Assembly (NCBI RefSeq): GCF_003048595.2
Contig: NZ_CP049270.1
Span: 1,798,001 to 1,862,000, forward strand
Source of the DNA: Campylobacter concisus
GTDB taxonomy: Bacteria; Campylobacterota; Campylobacteria; Campylobacterales; Campylobacteraceae
Reading direction: 5' to 3'
Length of the DNA stretch: 64,000 bases
A model generated the notes under the pieces. The model was not told the origin of the DNA, ran no database searches, and saw only the letters and a list, made by a program, of their open reading frames with translations. The position numbers were made by a program, and so were the translations under genes. Positions within the stretch are counted from its first letter, which is position 1; every line of letters starts with the position of its first letter. Shown here piece after piece: positions 17,932-26,808 of this stretch.

Positions 17932-18199
17932 TACGATAACTCACCAAACCGCAAAATCATAACCTAAAGCGATGTCGCAATAATGCTTTGTGACATCGTG
18001 CCTTCTTATACTTTCAATGTTTTAAATTTTTAAATGAGATTTTTATATGTTTTATCTACTTCAGTAATATGTCTAGGTATAAATTTATTAAAAATAAATT
18101 TTAGTAGTTTACTATTGTTTGTTTATATCAACTTTTTTAAGTGTCTATGTATTAATGTATTCGGATATTCTTAAATAGCAAAAATAAATTTTTCAAGGT

Positions 18200-18361
18200 A
18201 AAACTTAGACCTCTTATCGATAAAGGTCATCTTTAGTAAAAAAGTTTTGCCTAAGCTTTGTTTTCCAAATAAAAATTTTGCCCGTCTGGCTAAGACCTTA
18301 CAGCAAGCTCAGCCCGAGCTTGCTAAGTAAGTTTATTTATCAACATATAAAAAATGTTGAT
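18200..18361. repeat. Multi-hairpin repeat element, copy 2
   Basis: Diverged inverted copy of 11473-11617. Conserved blocks are AAAACTTAGAC, AAAGTTTTGCCTAAGCTTT and GCTAAGACCTTACAGCAA. The last hairpin here is GCAAGCTC-AGCCC-GAGCTTGC flanked by CTTAC and GTAAG, so sequence differs while pairing is kept. A further perfect 8-bp stem follows at 18339-18361. The 268 bases before it (17932-18199) hold nothing recognisable. Confidence 0.7.
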
Positions 18362-18410
18362 GCTTAATAGGGGTGAATCTAGATAATTAAAGTGTATGGT
18401 GGCATAATTT

Positions 18411-18700
18411 TACGTAATGTTACATAAGGTAAAACCACGTAAAACACGTATAGTGAAGTACAGTAAGGTAAAGCACGTATACCAAAGTAAAACTACGTAA
18501 AATAGGCATACCTAAGTATAGTAACGTAAATTACGTATAGCAAAGTAAGTATACGTATTTTACGTATAGTGAAGTCACGTGAAGTATAGTTAAGTGAAGT
18601 TAGGTTAAGTATAGTAGGGTATAGTGAAGTAAAACAAGTATACCTAGGTAAAACCACGTAAAACACGTATAGTGAAGTAAAGTTACGTAATAAAATGTAT
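18411..18700. repeat. Degenerate pentanucleotide repeat array
   Basis: About 290 bases built almost wholly from five-base units such as GTATA, GTGAA, GTAAA, CGTAA and ACGTA (for example GTATA GTGAA GTCAC GTGAA within 18550-18600). A 33-base segment recurs exactly at 18428-18460 and 18647-18679. There is no coding potential. It ends about ten bases before the 3' end of a truncated recombinase gene. Possible roles are iterons, recombinase binding or slippage expansion. Confidence 0.75.
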
Positions 18701-18711
18701 TATGAGATATA

Positions 18712-19821
18712 TTAGTAACTTACCATTTCGACTTTTGCTTTTAATACAATAGCATTTATATTTGTAGCATATGTTCCAAGTAAAATTTTATACTGCTTCT
18801 CATGTCCTACTATTTGAGCTATGATATTTGGCTCTACTTCTTGTTGGACAAGCGTATCTATAAAATAGTGCCTAAACGAGTAAAAAGTCTTTTGTTTGTC
18901 GCTACTTATTAGCTTTCGTTGTATTTGTGATCTAAAAATTTCTGAAAAGTCTTTGTTACTTACTTTGAAGATTCTTTTATTCGCACTAGCTTTTTGTTTT
19001 ACAAACTCCATTAGTCCAAACTCTATTAGCTTGCTATGCACTGGCACGAGCCTTATGGAATTTATATTTTTAGTACTCTTGCCATCATCTCTATTTATAC
19101 TAAAGCAAAGCACATTATTGTGTTGCACAATGTCACGTGCTCTTAGCTGAACTATCTCATTTATCCTCATGCCACTATATGCTGCTATCATAGTTATATA
19201 GTATAGATCATTTGCGTTTATCCGCTTGCTTGGCGACTTGTTTATATCTTTAAAATTTTGGACTATTTTAAAGATAGCATTAGCCTCTTCCTTGCTATAA
19301 GGTAGCACCTTGTGCTCCATCGGATTTATCTCTACTTTTACGTTTAGGTCATTTACAATGCTCTTACTTATGTAGTCGCTGTTATAGCAATACTTAAAGA
19401 ACTGAATAACCCTTATCATATACTTTTGTATAGTTACTTGTGATAGCTTAGGATCGTTTTTGCCTATGTGTATGATTTGCTCTAGGCTTTTGTCTTTATA
19501 TTTGGCTTTTTGATTTAGCTTGGTTGGTATGAGAGCTAAAGTATTTCTAAATTTAAGTAAATCATCTCGTGATATGGCTGTGATCTCTTTGTTTGGGTTA
19601 AAAAATTTAAATAGTATGTTTCCTACTATATTTACCAAATCCATAGTGCTATTTGACCACTTTTGGCTAATGTTAGTATTTGCTATAAAATTTTCAAATG
19701 CTGTTTTTAGTGTAATGGTCTCTTTGCTCTCTGCATTTCTTTGGCTGGCGGAGCATGGTACTATCTCATATTCTTGTCTTATTTCATCATTTAAAATACC
19801 TACTATAAAAACAGCTTTTAC
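18712..19821 (-). pseudogene. 5'-truncated tyrosine recombinase
   Basis: The frame from the stop to a TAG at 19822-19824 encodes a core-binding domain (TLKTAFENFIANTNISQKWS) and a catalytic domain: Arg in AYSGMRINEI, SFRHYF, His in IVGHEK and Tyr in LLGTYATN. The usual first His of the HxxR box is Tyr here (YSFR). No start codon with a ribosome-binding site serves the whole domain; the first ATG is 19644, inside the core-binding domain. The N-terminus seems lost at the joint near 19821, where opposite-strand debris begins. Confidence 0.7.
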
Positions 19822-20260
19822 CTAGATAAAAGCTTTCTGGAAGATATCGAATGCGTACTGCAAGATGGAAGCTTGAATATAAGGGCGATGGATGACTTTG
19901 CACAGCTTAGAGGCATTTTAGAGTTCTTACCCGTAAACGAAACTAGCGTAGTTTTAAGCAATAGTAAGAAATTGGTCGAGGCCATAAAAGAATACGCCTT
20001 GCCAAAAGATAAAAACATAGACGTGCTAACCATGGCTGTTTCTACAAACGACGCTAAAAAACGACCGCAAGCTATTTTATAGAAAAATTTATGTTTTATT
20101 AACTAGAAGCAAGGAAAATTTATACGTTTTGATTCCTGAAAAGCTTGACGAAAATTTGCCTGCCGAGATCAAAAACGTAATAGAAACGATAAAAAAATAC
20201 GCAAGCATAGCAAAAGCTGCCGAAGGGCCGAGCAAAGGCGAAAAACCGCAAGTTCAAAAA
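19821..20260 (+). pseudogene. Fragments resembling a helicase C-terminus
   Basis: Plus-strand frames read SFLEDIECVLQDGSLNIRAM to about 20082, then after a frame change KIYVLLTRSKENLYVLIPEK and KNVIETIKKYASIAKAAEG, ending at 20260. The VLLTRSKENLYV part is reminiscent of the C-terminus of UvrD-like or DUF2075 helicases. A further open stretch (20282-20470, KPVLRDIKDGAELVAGSELF) is unidentified. An 8-bp palindrome (19813-19820 with 19827-19834) sits at the joint with the truncated recombinase. Confidence 0.4.
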
Positions 20261-20476
20261 TAAAACTAGCCTCCATAAAACCCGTGCTAAGGGATATAAA
20301 AGACGGAGCCGAGCTAGTAGCCGGAAGCGAACTATTTGCCATAATAGCAGGGCTATTTGGTTATAATTTAGCCTTAAATTTGGGCTTACGACTACCAGTT
20401 AAACCGAAAAACCGATTTTATACCCACGTCTACATACTAAGTTTTATCAAAATTCGGCAGATTACGGTGTCTTATT

Positions 20477-22118
20477 TCATTTTGCAATCATGGCAATGGG
20501 TTTATTTTTTGTTTTTCTAGATTTTCTAGGTTTTACGTATCCGATTTGATTTTTTGGGATATTCAAATATTCAAAAATATTTTTAAAGGCGCCAAGTCCT
20601 TGTATCGCCAAAATTTTCGCATCCATGTATTCGGACTTCGCATATGTACCATGCGTCATATCGGGTGCATAACCCAGTATAGTTTTGGTTATTTTATGTT
20701 TTACTTGATCTTCGATATCGTCTTTTTTTAAATTTTCCGAATGCCCGAGCAATTTCTTATCCGTACCTACATAGTCCTTAAAGCCAGCAACAACCAGCCA
20801 CTCATCGATCGCGTTAGCAAAATTTCCTCTAAGTCTATGGACGCTTACCGTATTATCTTTTATTACCTTATCTATTTCGGCATTGAGAGCTTTTGATAGA
20901 GTTCCTTTGTTTGAATATACTTTTTTAATTTTTGCAACCCAGCTGTGTTTATAAAGGTCTTTCAATAATGGATGTAAAGGTACATTTCTATAAAACACAT
21001 TTCCGTCACCTTGCTTCGCAGTTTTTACCTTTAAAAACGGATGATTACAATCCGTGCAAAAACTATCTTTATTTAAATTATAAAATTCCTCAGTTCTTAT
21101 GCCGGTTAATAGTAGAAATCTTAAACAGTCTAAAATTTCTTTGCGTGCATTATCATATTTGCCACTGAATATCTTTTTGAGCTCTTCAAGGGTAAAATTT
21201 CTTTTATCCGTTGTGTTTTTATCCACTTTATAGTTGCTAAGTTTTTCAAACGGATTATTATTTACTTGCTTTATTAATACTATATAGTTGAAAAAAATTC
21301 TTAACCTACTTATTATATTATTTAATGTTTTTCTACTTATTGTTTTACCTTTTGCATCTTTTTTTGTAAATATATGGTTTTGAAATTCATCTACATCTAA
21401 TTCTTCAATCTTGTATATTTTATTTTCCTCCATATATTCAATTAGTCGGTTCACGTCTTTTATGTATCTTTGCATTGTTTCTTGCGTGTATCGTCATTTA
21501 TCGCATTCGCGCTCTATAAATTTATTGCATATGGTCTTCAAATTTATACTAATTTCTAGCTTTTGATTTTTCGGTAAAAGCTCTTTTTACTTTTTCGGTA
21601 ATTTTTTAAGCGTTTCGCTCTCTAAGTACCCTGCAATATTGTCGGGTACAAATCGGTTATTGATAAATCTGCCGCCTTTTACTTTTTCATCCGTTAAAAT
21701 GCCGTACTTTATTACTTCTTCGGGTATATCGTAATTTTTAAGATCTATTACGCTTGTTTTCGGCTCATTTTGCACATCAAGTTCGTTAACCGAATTCATG
21801 ACGCTTTGAATTTTCATTGCAGTATCTTTGAAAACGACTTGAATGTAATATTTGGTAGGCATTGAGTCGTTTAATTTTTTTAAAATATCCGCTCTTTTTA
21901 GCCATTTATCTTTGTCTTTTGTATTTCTGGTGTAACTCTTTACGCAATAGTCCATATCTCTCTCAAGCTGCTCCTTATCTAGGGCGTTTCCGATAAAGCC
22001 CATCTCGATATTGTCTGTTTTGTTTATAAAAGCCTTTTTTATGCCAGAGTAAAACTCAAAAAGCCTACCGAAGTCTACGTTTTTTTTCGTCAAGTAAATT
22101 TAAAATCTCTTTTTTCAT
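20477..22118 (-). pseudogene. Tyrosine recombinase (integrase) broken by two stops and a frameshift
   Basis: One former gene of about 540 codons. ATG 22118 starts MKKEILNLLDEK, then an A8 run at 22080-22087 shifts the frame. The following frame (NVDFGRLFEFYSGIKKAF) continues through an in-frame TAA at 21587-21589 and a TGA at 21494-21496 into the catalytic domain. Around the stops the text reads without a gap: LPKK*KELLPKNQKLEIS and FIERECDK*RYTQETMQRY. Catalytic residues survive: Arg in LLTGIRTEEF, HRLRGNF, LLGHSE and HGTYAKS. It is a paralogue of the intact recombinase downstream. The 3' piece (20477-21475) could still be translated as a truncated protein. Confidence 0.8.
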
Positions 22119-22178
22119 TCTCTGCCTCGTTTTTTAGCCCATTATACAAAATAGACTGAAGATATTCAAGTAAATTCT

Positions 22179-23447
22179 TTATTGGCGTAAATCGGAAAAT
22201 ACATTTAATCCATCCATTGCCTTTAGCTTTGCTTTTAGGGAGATATCTTTGGCGTATACGTCTGTTGCTAGATCAGTAGTGTGACCGAGCAAAACAGAGG
22301 TAACGTCCGTAAATCCGTTTTCTAGGCAATAGTTTTTAATAGCAGACGCAAAATTCGCCCTCAGTCTGTGAAAGCTTACGTTGGAGTCCGGTAAAACGGC
22401 ATGAATATGTTTGTTAAGCCTTTTTCCAAAATAATTACAATCGCTTTTGCCTTTTTTTATTTTCGTTATCCACTTCATATCGCTTAGACGATATATATTT
22501 TTATGTATCGGCAGCTCTCTAAATTTAACGTCTCCGCCTTTTTGCTTGGCAGTTTGAACTTTGATAAATTTAATGCCGTCTCGCTCGCTTACGCTACTTT
22601 CATCTAAGCTCCAAATTTCGCTAAGCCTAAGTCCAGTATGTAAGGCAAACGCCATATAATCTTTAAGCTCTTTTTTATCCGTCTTAAAAATTTTAACGAG
22701 TTCATCCATACTAAAATTATCCTTCGGCGATTTTTGATCTTTGGAAATTTTAAACGAGCTTAAAAGCTTAAACGGGTTTTGAGATATAAGGCCTATTTTG
22801 ATAGCATAGTCAAACATTCTACTTGCGTAGCACGTGTAGTTATTGATAGTCTTTTTGTTAAGCTTTTTATTATTTAAGAGATGTAATTGAAGATCCTCGC
22901 AGTCCTGATAAGAAATTTGGGTTATCTGCTTGTGCTTAAAATAAATGTCAAGTGCTTTGGCTACTCTCTGATAGTATCCAGTATTTTTACTATTTGACTT
23001 CTTACTTTCGTTTTGAGCGTATCTGGATGCTATATCCGTAAATTTTATCGATTTTTGTGTTTTCTTTGGCCTATCGTTTTCTTGACATTCTTTTCTATTG
23101 ACAAACATATCGTTGTCGGCTTTGGTAATCCCATAAATACCCGATATAACTTTTTCAAATATTTCTTTATATTCGGTCGTCGATAGTCGATGCGATTTGT
23201 TTTTAATATTTTTTTGAATGGTGCGTATCTTGTATCTTAACGGTAAATCAATAAATTTTTTGGTTTGAGCAGAATTACGTCTATTATCGGCTTCGTTTTT
23301 TATTTTTAAAGCGATGGCTTTGGCCTCAAACTCATTGTCCGTAAATAGACAATATTTGACGGTGATAATTTTATCATTTTTCAAAGCCTTATCGAAATAG
23401 TAGTAGCTTGGTCTATTTTTGATTCGAGTTATTAATTTAGAAGTCAT
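22179..23447 (-). CDS. Tyrosine recombinase (island integrase)
   Basis: A 422-residue intact phage-type integrase. It has an N-terminal arm-binding-like region, a core-binding domain (about 140-230) and a catalytic domain with Arg in ALHTGLRLSEIW, HRLRANF (His and Arg), LLGHTTD and the nucleophile Tyr in TDVYAKD, so all key residues are present. It starts 160 bases from the tRNA-Ser 3' end, the standard place for the integrase of a tRNA-targeted element, and is the likely enzyme acting on the 18-bp att repeats. Excision capability depends on a recombination directionality factor that I do not see. Confidence 0.92.
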   Translation of the reverse strand: MTSKLITRIKNRPSYYYFDKALKNDKIITVKYCLFTDNEFEAKAIALKIKNEADNRRNSAQTKKFIDLPLRYKIRTIQKNIKNKSHRLSTTEYKEIFEKVISGIYGITKADNDMFVNRKECQENDRPKKTQKSIKFTDIASRYAQNESKKSNSKNTGYYQRVAKALDIYFKHKQITQISYQDCEDLQLHLLNNKKLNKKTINNYTCYASRMFDYAIKIGLISQNPFKLLSSFKISKDQKSPKDNFSMDELVKIFKTDKKELKDYMAFALHTGLRLSEIWSLDESSVSERDGIKFIKVQTAKQKGGDVKFRELPIHKNIYRLSDMKWITKIKKGKSDCNYFGKRLNKHIHAVLPDSNVSFHRLRANFASAIKNYCLENGFTDVTSVLLGHTTDLATDVYAKDISLKAKLKAMDGLNVFSDLRQ

Positions 23448-23475
23448 TGCAAACTCCTAATCTAATAAGTAAACG

Positions 23476-23533
23476 ATGTAACAGAAATCCAAATTCGGTG
23501 TAACAAAATAAAATCGTCCGAAATTTGAGACGA
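23476..23533. repeat. Putative recombinase arm sites, right end
   Basis: ATGTAACA (23476-23483), GTGTAACA (23498-23505) and TCGTCCGAAATTTGAGACGA (23514-23533), matching the set at 8594-8682 in the same orientation. They lie between the integrase start and the att core. Confidence 0.5.
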
Positions 23534-23603
23534 AAATATGGTGATATAGGCTGCTTAAAAATGCTGAAATACAGATATCTGAAGATATATTTTAAGAGTG
23601 GTT

Positions 23604-23621
23604 GTGGCCGGGAGATAGGGA
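23604..23621. repeat. Right attachment site (att core) in tRNA-Ser
   Basis: Second copy of GTGGCCGGGAGATAGGGA, covering the 3' end of the intact tRNA-Ser gene. Together with 8474-8491 it delimits a 15.1-kb island. Confidence 0.85.
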
Positions 23622-23694
23622 TTCGAACCCCAGGAGGCTTTCACACCTCAACGGTTTTCAAGACCGCCGCTTTCGACCGCTCAGCCATCTCCCG
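23605..23694 (-). tRNA. tRNA-Ser(UGA)
   Basis: 90 nt. Acceptor CGGGAGA pairs with TCTCCCG, then discriminator G73 and encoded CCA. Anticodon TGA in loop CTTGAAAA, long variable arm typical of serine tRNA. The 3' end is the integration target of the island. Confidence 0.95.
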
Positions 23695-23753
23695 AATTAA
23701 AAGATTTGTGATTATAACCAACTTTGCTTAAAATTTACTATAATCTCTAAAAT

Positions 23754-23909
23754 TTACTCTGTTTTTTCTTTAATATATGTAGCTCCATCATTTATCTTTT
23801 CTTTGGTCCATTCTTTAGCATTATGAGTATCTTCTTTTACACCATGCCAAGTATTTGAACAACCAGCTACAAAAAATGCTATACAAGCTACTAAAAATAA
23901 ATTTCTCAC
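23754..23909 (-). CDS. Entericidin-like small lipoprotein
   Basis: A 51-residue peptide beginning MRNLFLVACIAFFVAGCSNT, a lipoprotein signal with lipobox VAGC, then a short amphipathic helix (KEDTHNAKEWTKEKI). This resembles entericidin EcnA/EcnB lipoproteins, which act as membrane-active antidote/toxin peptides under stress. Similarity is short, so the family call is tentative. GTG start with AAGGA six bases upstream. It lies inside the tRNA cluster, between tRNA-Cys and tRNA-Ser on the same strand. Confidence 0.7.
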   Translation of the reverse strand: MRNLFLVACIAFFVAGCSNTWHGVKEDTHNAKEWTKEKINDGATYIKEKTE

Positions 23910-23941
23910 TGTTATTCCTTCGAGTAGTTATTTTTGAAGTT

Positions 23942-24015
23942 TGGAGGCGACACCCGGATTCGAACCGGGGATCAAAGCTTTGCAGGCTCATGCCTTACCA
24001 CTTGGCCATGTCGCC
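23942..24015 (-). tRNA. tRNA-Cys(GCA)
   Basis: 74 nt. Acceptor GGCGACA/TGTCGCC, U73, encoded CCA, anticodon GCA (CCTGCAAAG), T-loop TTCGAAT. Confidence 0.95.
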
Positions 24016-24021
24016 ATATCG

Positions 24022-24108
24022 TGGTGCCCGAGACCGGACTTGAACCGGTACGGTAAAAACTACCGAGGGATTTTAAGTCCCTTGCGTCTACCATTCCGCC
24101 ACTCGGGC
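24022..24108 (-). tRNA. tRNA-Leu(UAA)
   Basis: 87 nt. Acceptor GCCCGAG/CTCGGGC, A73, CCA encoded, anticodon TAA in GACTTAAAATC, class II long variable arm (CGGTAGTTTTTACCG). Confidence 0.95.
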
Positions 24109-24116
24109 TAAGTTAA

Positions 24117-24191
24117 TGGAGCGGGAAACGAGATTCGAACTCGCGACCCCAACCTTGGCAAGGTTGTGCTCTACCCCTGAGCTATTCCCGC
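24117..24191 (-). tRNA. tRNA-Gly(GCC)
   Basis: 75 nt. Acceptor GCGGGAA/TTCCCGC, U73, CCA encoded, anticodon GCC in CTTGCCAAG. First gene of the minus-strand tRNA cluster; GATAAT about 15 bases upstream could be the -10 box of the cluster. Confidence 0.95.
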
Positions 24192-24296
24192 GTTAAAGTT
24201 TGCAATATTATCCAAAAATTGCTTAAAATTTTATTTTACTAAAACGAATTTCAAAATATTGTAAGCCATAAAAAGATAAAATACCAAAATCTATTT

Positions 24297-24372
<76 letters not shown>

Positions 24373-24589
24373 TAAATCTAAATACATCTATCATTATTTA
24401 TACCTTACTGCAAAAATAACTTTTTACCAAAAAATAAGATGCTAATATGTAAAAATTTAATAAATAATTGATATTAAGACCCCTATCAATATTAGCAAAA
24501 GTTAATAACTAAAAAATAATTTTATAAATTTTTATCTTGCTTTAACAAAAAATAAAATAATATTCGCTATTAAAATTTAAAGGAAAAAA

Positions 24590-25714
24590 ATGTTTTTAAA
24601 ACGAGGAAAAATCATTTTCAACATCCACCTAATAATTGGACTAATTGCGGCTATTCCGCTAATATTCATGACTCTTTCAGCCCCATTTGCGTCTTATAGA
24701 GAAGAGATCAAAAGTGCGATAAATAAAAATTTTATAAACTTAGTTCCTAGCGAAAAAGCGAATTTAATTTTAAATGAACTCCTAGCTAAAGCAAAAAGTG
24801 AGATTCAATTTGATACGCTTGAAAGTTTACAAATAGGTGGAGCAAATGAAGCTTATCGTATAAGCATTACAAAGGATAAAAAACAATTAAATTTCTTTAT
24901 AGATCCAAGAAGTGGCAAGGTGATCAGCGAGGACTGGGGTGAGAAATTTCGTATCATTATATTAAGTCTTCACAGAAATTTAGGCCTTGCTTTACTTGAT
25001 AGCAAGATCTCAGCTAATATCGGCAAACAAATAGTTGCCATTAGCTCTATCATCATGGCCCTGCTTGCTATCAGTGGACTCATCCTCTATGCCCCAGCGA
25101 TCAAGCGAAATTTCTTAAATTCGCTAAAAATCAAGCCAAACGCAAAAGGCTACGCCTGCTTTTACAACCTCCACACGAGCCTTGGCACCTACGTTGCGAT
25201 CTTGCTTGTAGTGATGTCGCTAACTGGTCTTTACTGGTCTTATGACTGGGTCAGAAGCAGTGTAAATAGCATATTTTTTGACCTAAAGCCAAGCGAGATG
25301 AAAAAGTCTATGCCTCAAAGAAATTTGATCCCAATAAGCGATGAGAAATTTAAAGAGATAGAGACTGCGGAGCAAATTTTTAAAGAAAATGTCACGCTAG
25401 AGCTAAAATCGCTCACGATAAACGTACCTGAAAATAATCAAACTACCTACACTATAAACTACGAAACAAGTGAAAGCCAAGTGGGCAAACTAAAGCTTGA
25501 CGCGAGCGCTGGTAAGATCAAAGAGAATAAGCTTATTAGCAAGGCTGAAAGCATTCCAGAGGCCAAAAAAGCTGGCCGCAAAGTGCTTAGCCTGCACACC
25601 GGCGAGATGTTTGGCGAGATCGGTCAGATCGTCTTTGCCGTATCATGTGTGATCGCGGTTTTACTAATCATAACTGGCTTTTTAATGACCATAAAAAGGA
25701 CTAAGGCACTCTAA
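24590..25714 (+). CDS. PepSY-associated transmembrane protein
   Basis: A 374-residue inner-membrane protein with four hydrophobic helices (about 9-32, 145-167, 197-218, 348-370) and two periplasmic PepSY-type stretches. The pattern FNIHLIIGLIAAIPLIFMTL, LHRNLG, NLHTSLGTYVAI and SLHTGEMFG fits the PepSY-associated TM family (PiuB/YqhB-like), often iron-regulated and near siderophore receptors. AAGGAAAA precedes the ATG. The 217-base upstream gap after tRNA-Ala is AT-rich with no clear Fur box. Role in iron reduction or uptake is inferred from the family only. Confidence 0.8.
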   Translation: MFLKRGKIIFNIHLIIGLIAAIPLIFMTLSAPFASYREEIKSAINKNFINLVPSEKANLILNELLAKAKSEIQFDTLESLQIGGANEAYRISITKDKKQLNFFIDPRSGKVISEDWGEKFRIIILSLHRNLGLALLDSKISANIGKQIVAISSIIMALLAISGLILYAPAIKRNFLNSLKIKPNAKGYACFYNLHTSLGTYVAILLVVMSLTGLYWSYDWVRSSVNSIFFDLKPSEMKKSMPQRNLIPISDEKFKEIETAEQIFKENVTLELKSLTINVPENNQTTYTINYETSESQVGKLKLDASAGKIKENKLISKAESIPEAKKAGRKVLSLHTGEMFGEIGQIVFAVSCVIAVLLIITGFLMTIKRTKAL

Positions 25715-25785
25715 ATAAAAGTAAATTTTTACCTTGCTTTGGGTAAGATTTTGAGAAATTTTTACTACAAACAAGAGAGAAATTT

Positions 25786-26808
25786 ATGAATAGAAAACGT
25801 ATCTACAACCCAAGTTCAAATGAAAATTTGACAGACAGAAGAGTCTTTAACGGCAACCCACACGGCATTTTAAATTTCACCAAGGCAAAATACGAGTGGG
25901 CGTTAAAGCTTTGGGACCTCATGGAGGCAAACACCTGGTTTCCAAAAGAGGTCGACACCACCGACGACGTGCGCGACTACGCCTATAACCTCACAGAGGC
26001 TGAAAAACGCATGTACGATCTCGTCTGGAGCCAGCTCATCTCGATGGATAGCTTTCAGACAAACAACCTAGCTGACAATATCAACCCCTACATCACCGCG
26101 CCAGAGATCAACGCCGTGCTAAGCCGCCAAGCCTACGAAGAGGCAAACCACAGCAAGTCTTACGCCGTTATGGTCGAAGCGATCTGTGACAACACCGACC
26201 TCATCTACGAGATGGAGAAGCACGACGATGTCTTACGTGAGAAAAACGACTATATCTCAAGCGTCTATGAAGAGCTTGCGGGCGAAGTGACTGACGAGAA
26301 GCTACTTCTTGCGATGGTTGCAAATCAAATTTTAGAGGGTATCTATTTTTACAGCGGCTTTACAGCGATCTACGCTCTAGCTCGCGCTGGCAAGATGCTA
26401 GGCTCAGCTCAAATGATCCGCTTCATACAACGCGACGAGATCACGCACTTGCTTTTATTTCAAAACATGATAAATTCAGTCCGCAAAGAGAGACCTGACC
26501 TCTTTACGCCTGAGACTGAGGCAAAAATTTATGATATGTTTGAAAAAGCTGGAAATTTAGAGATCAAATGGGGCAAATACATCACCCAAAACCAAATAAT
26601 GGGCTTTACCGACGATATCATCGAGCAGTATATCCACTATCTCATTGATCAACGTCTAGTTGCGATCGGTCTAAAACGCAAATACAACGTCGCTCACCCG
26701 ATCAAATGGGTCGATGACTTTGCGAAATTTAACGACCAAAAGTCAAATTTCTTTGAAGCAAAAGTGACAAACTACAGTAAGGGAAGTATCAGCTTTGATG
26801 ACTTTTAA
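25786..26808 (+). CDS. nrdB: Class Ia ribonucleotide reductase beta subunit
   Basis: Carries the di-iron tyrosyl-radical cofactor that starts deoxyribonucleotide formation by NrdA. In 340 residues the ligands are visible: Asp88 (SMDSFQ), Glu119 and His122 with radical Tyr126 (EEANHSKSY), then Glu in ILEGIYFYSGF, and Glu/His in RDEITHLL. Oxygen is needed to form the radical, so this is the aerobic enzyme. nrdA is about 30 kb away on the other strand, so the genes are not an operon here. The 3' end overlaps the next gene. Confidence 0.95.
   Translation: MNRKRIYNPSSNENLTDRRVFNGNPHGILNFTKAKYEWALKLWDLMEANTWFPKEVDTTDDVRDYAYNLTEAEKRMYDLVWSQLISMDSFQTNNLADNINPYITAPEINAVLSRQAYEEANHSKSYAVMVEAICDNTDLIYEMEKHDDVLREKNDYISSVYEELAGEVTDEKLLLAMVANQILEGIYFYSGFTAIYALARAGKMLGSAQMIRFIQRDEITHLLLFQNMINSVRKERPDLFTPETEAKIYDMFEKAGNLEIKWGKYITQNQIMGFTDDIIEQYIHYLIDQRLVAIGLKRKYNVAHPIKWVDDFAKFNDQKSNFFEAKVTNYSKGSISFDDF

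Noticed and set aside
18411-18700. Repeat array considered as a CRISPR
   Set aside because: Units are five bases and degenerate, with no regular 25-40 base repeats, no unique spacers and no cas genes in the window.
21587-22093. A 168-residue independent hypothetical gene
   Set aside because: Same frame as the following recombinase piece and recognisable protein continues through the stops, so it is the 5' part of one pseudogene.
8474-23621. Island considered as a prophage
   Set aside because: Apart from recombinases there are no capsid, tail, terminase, lysis or phage replication genes.
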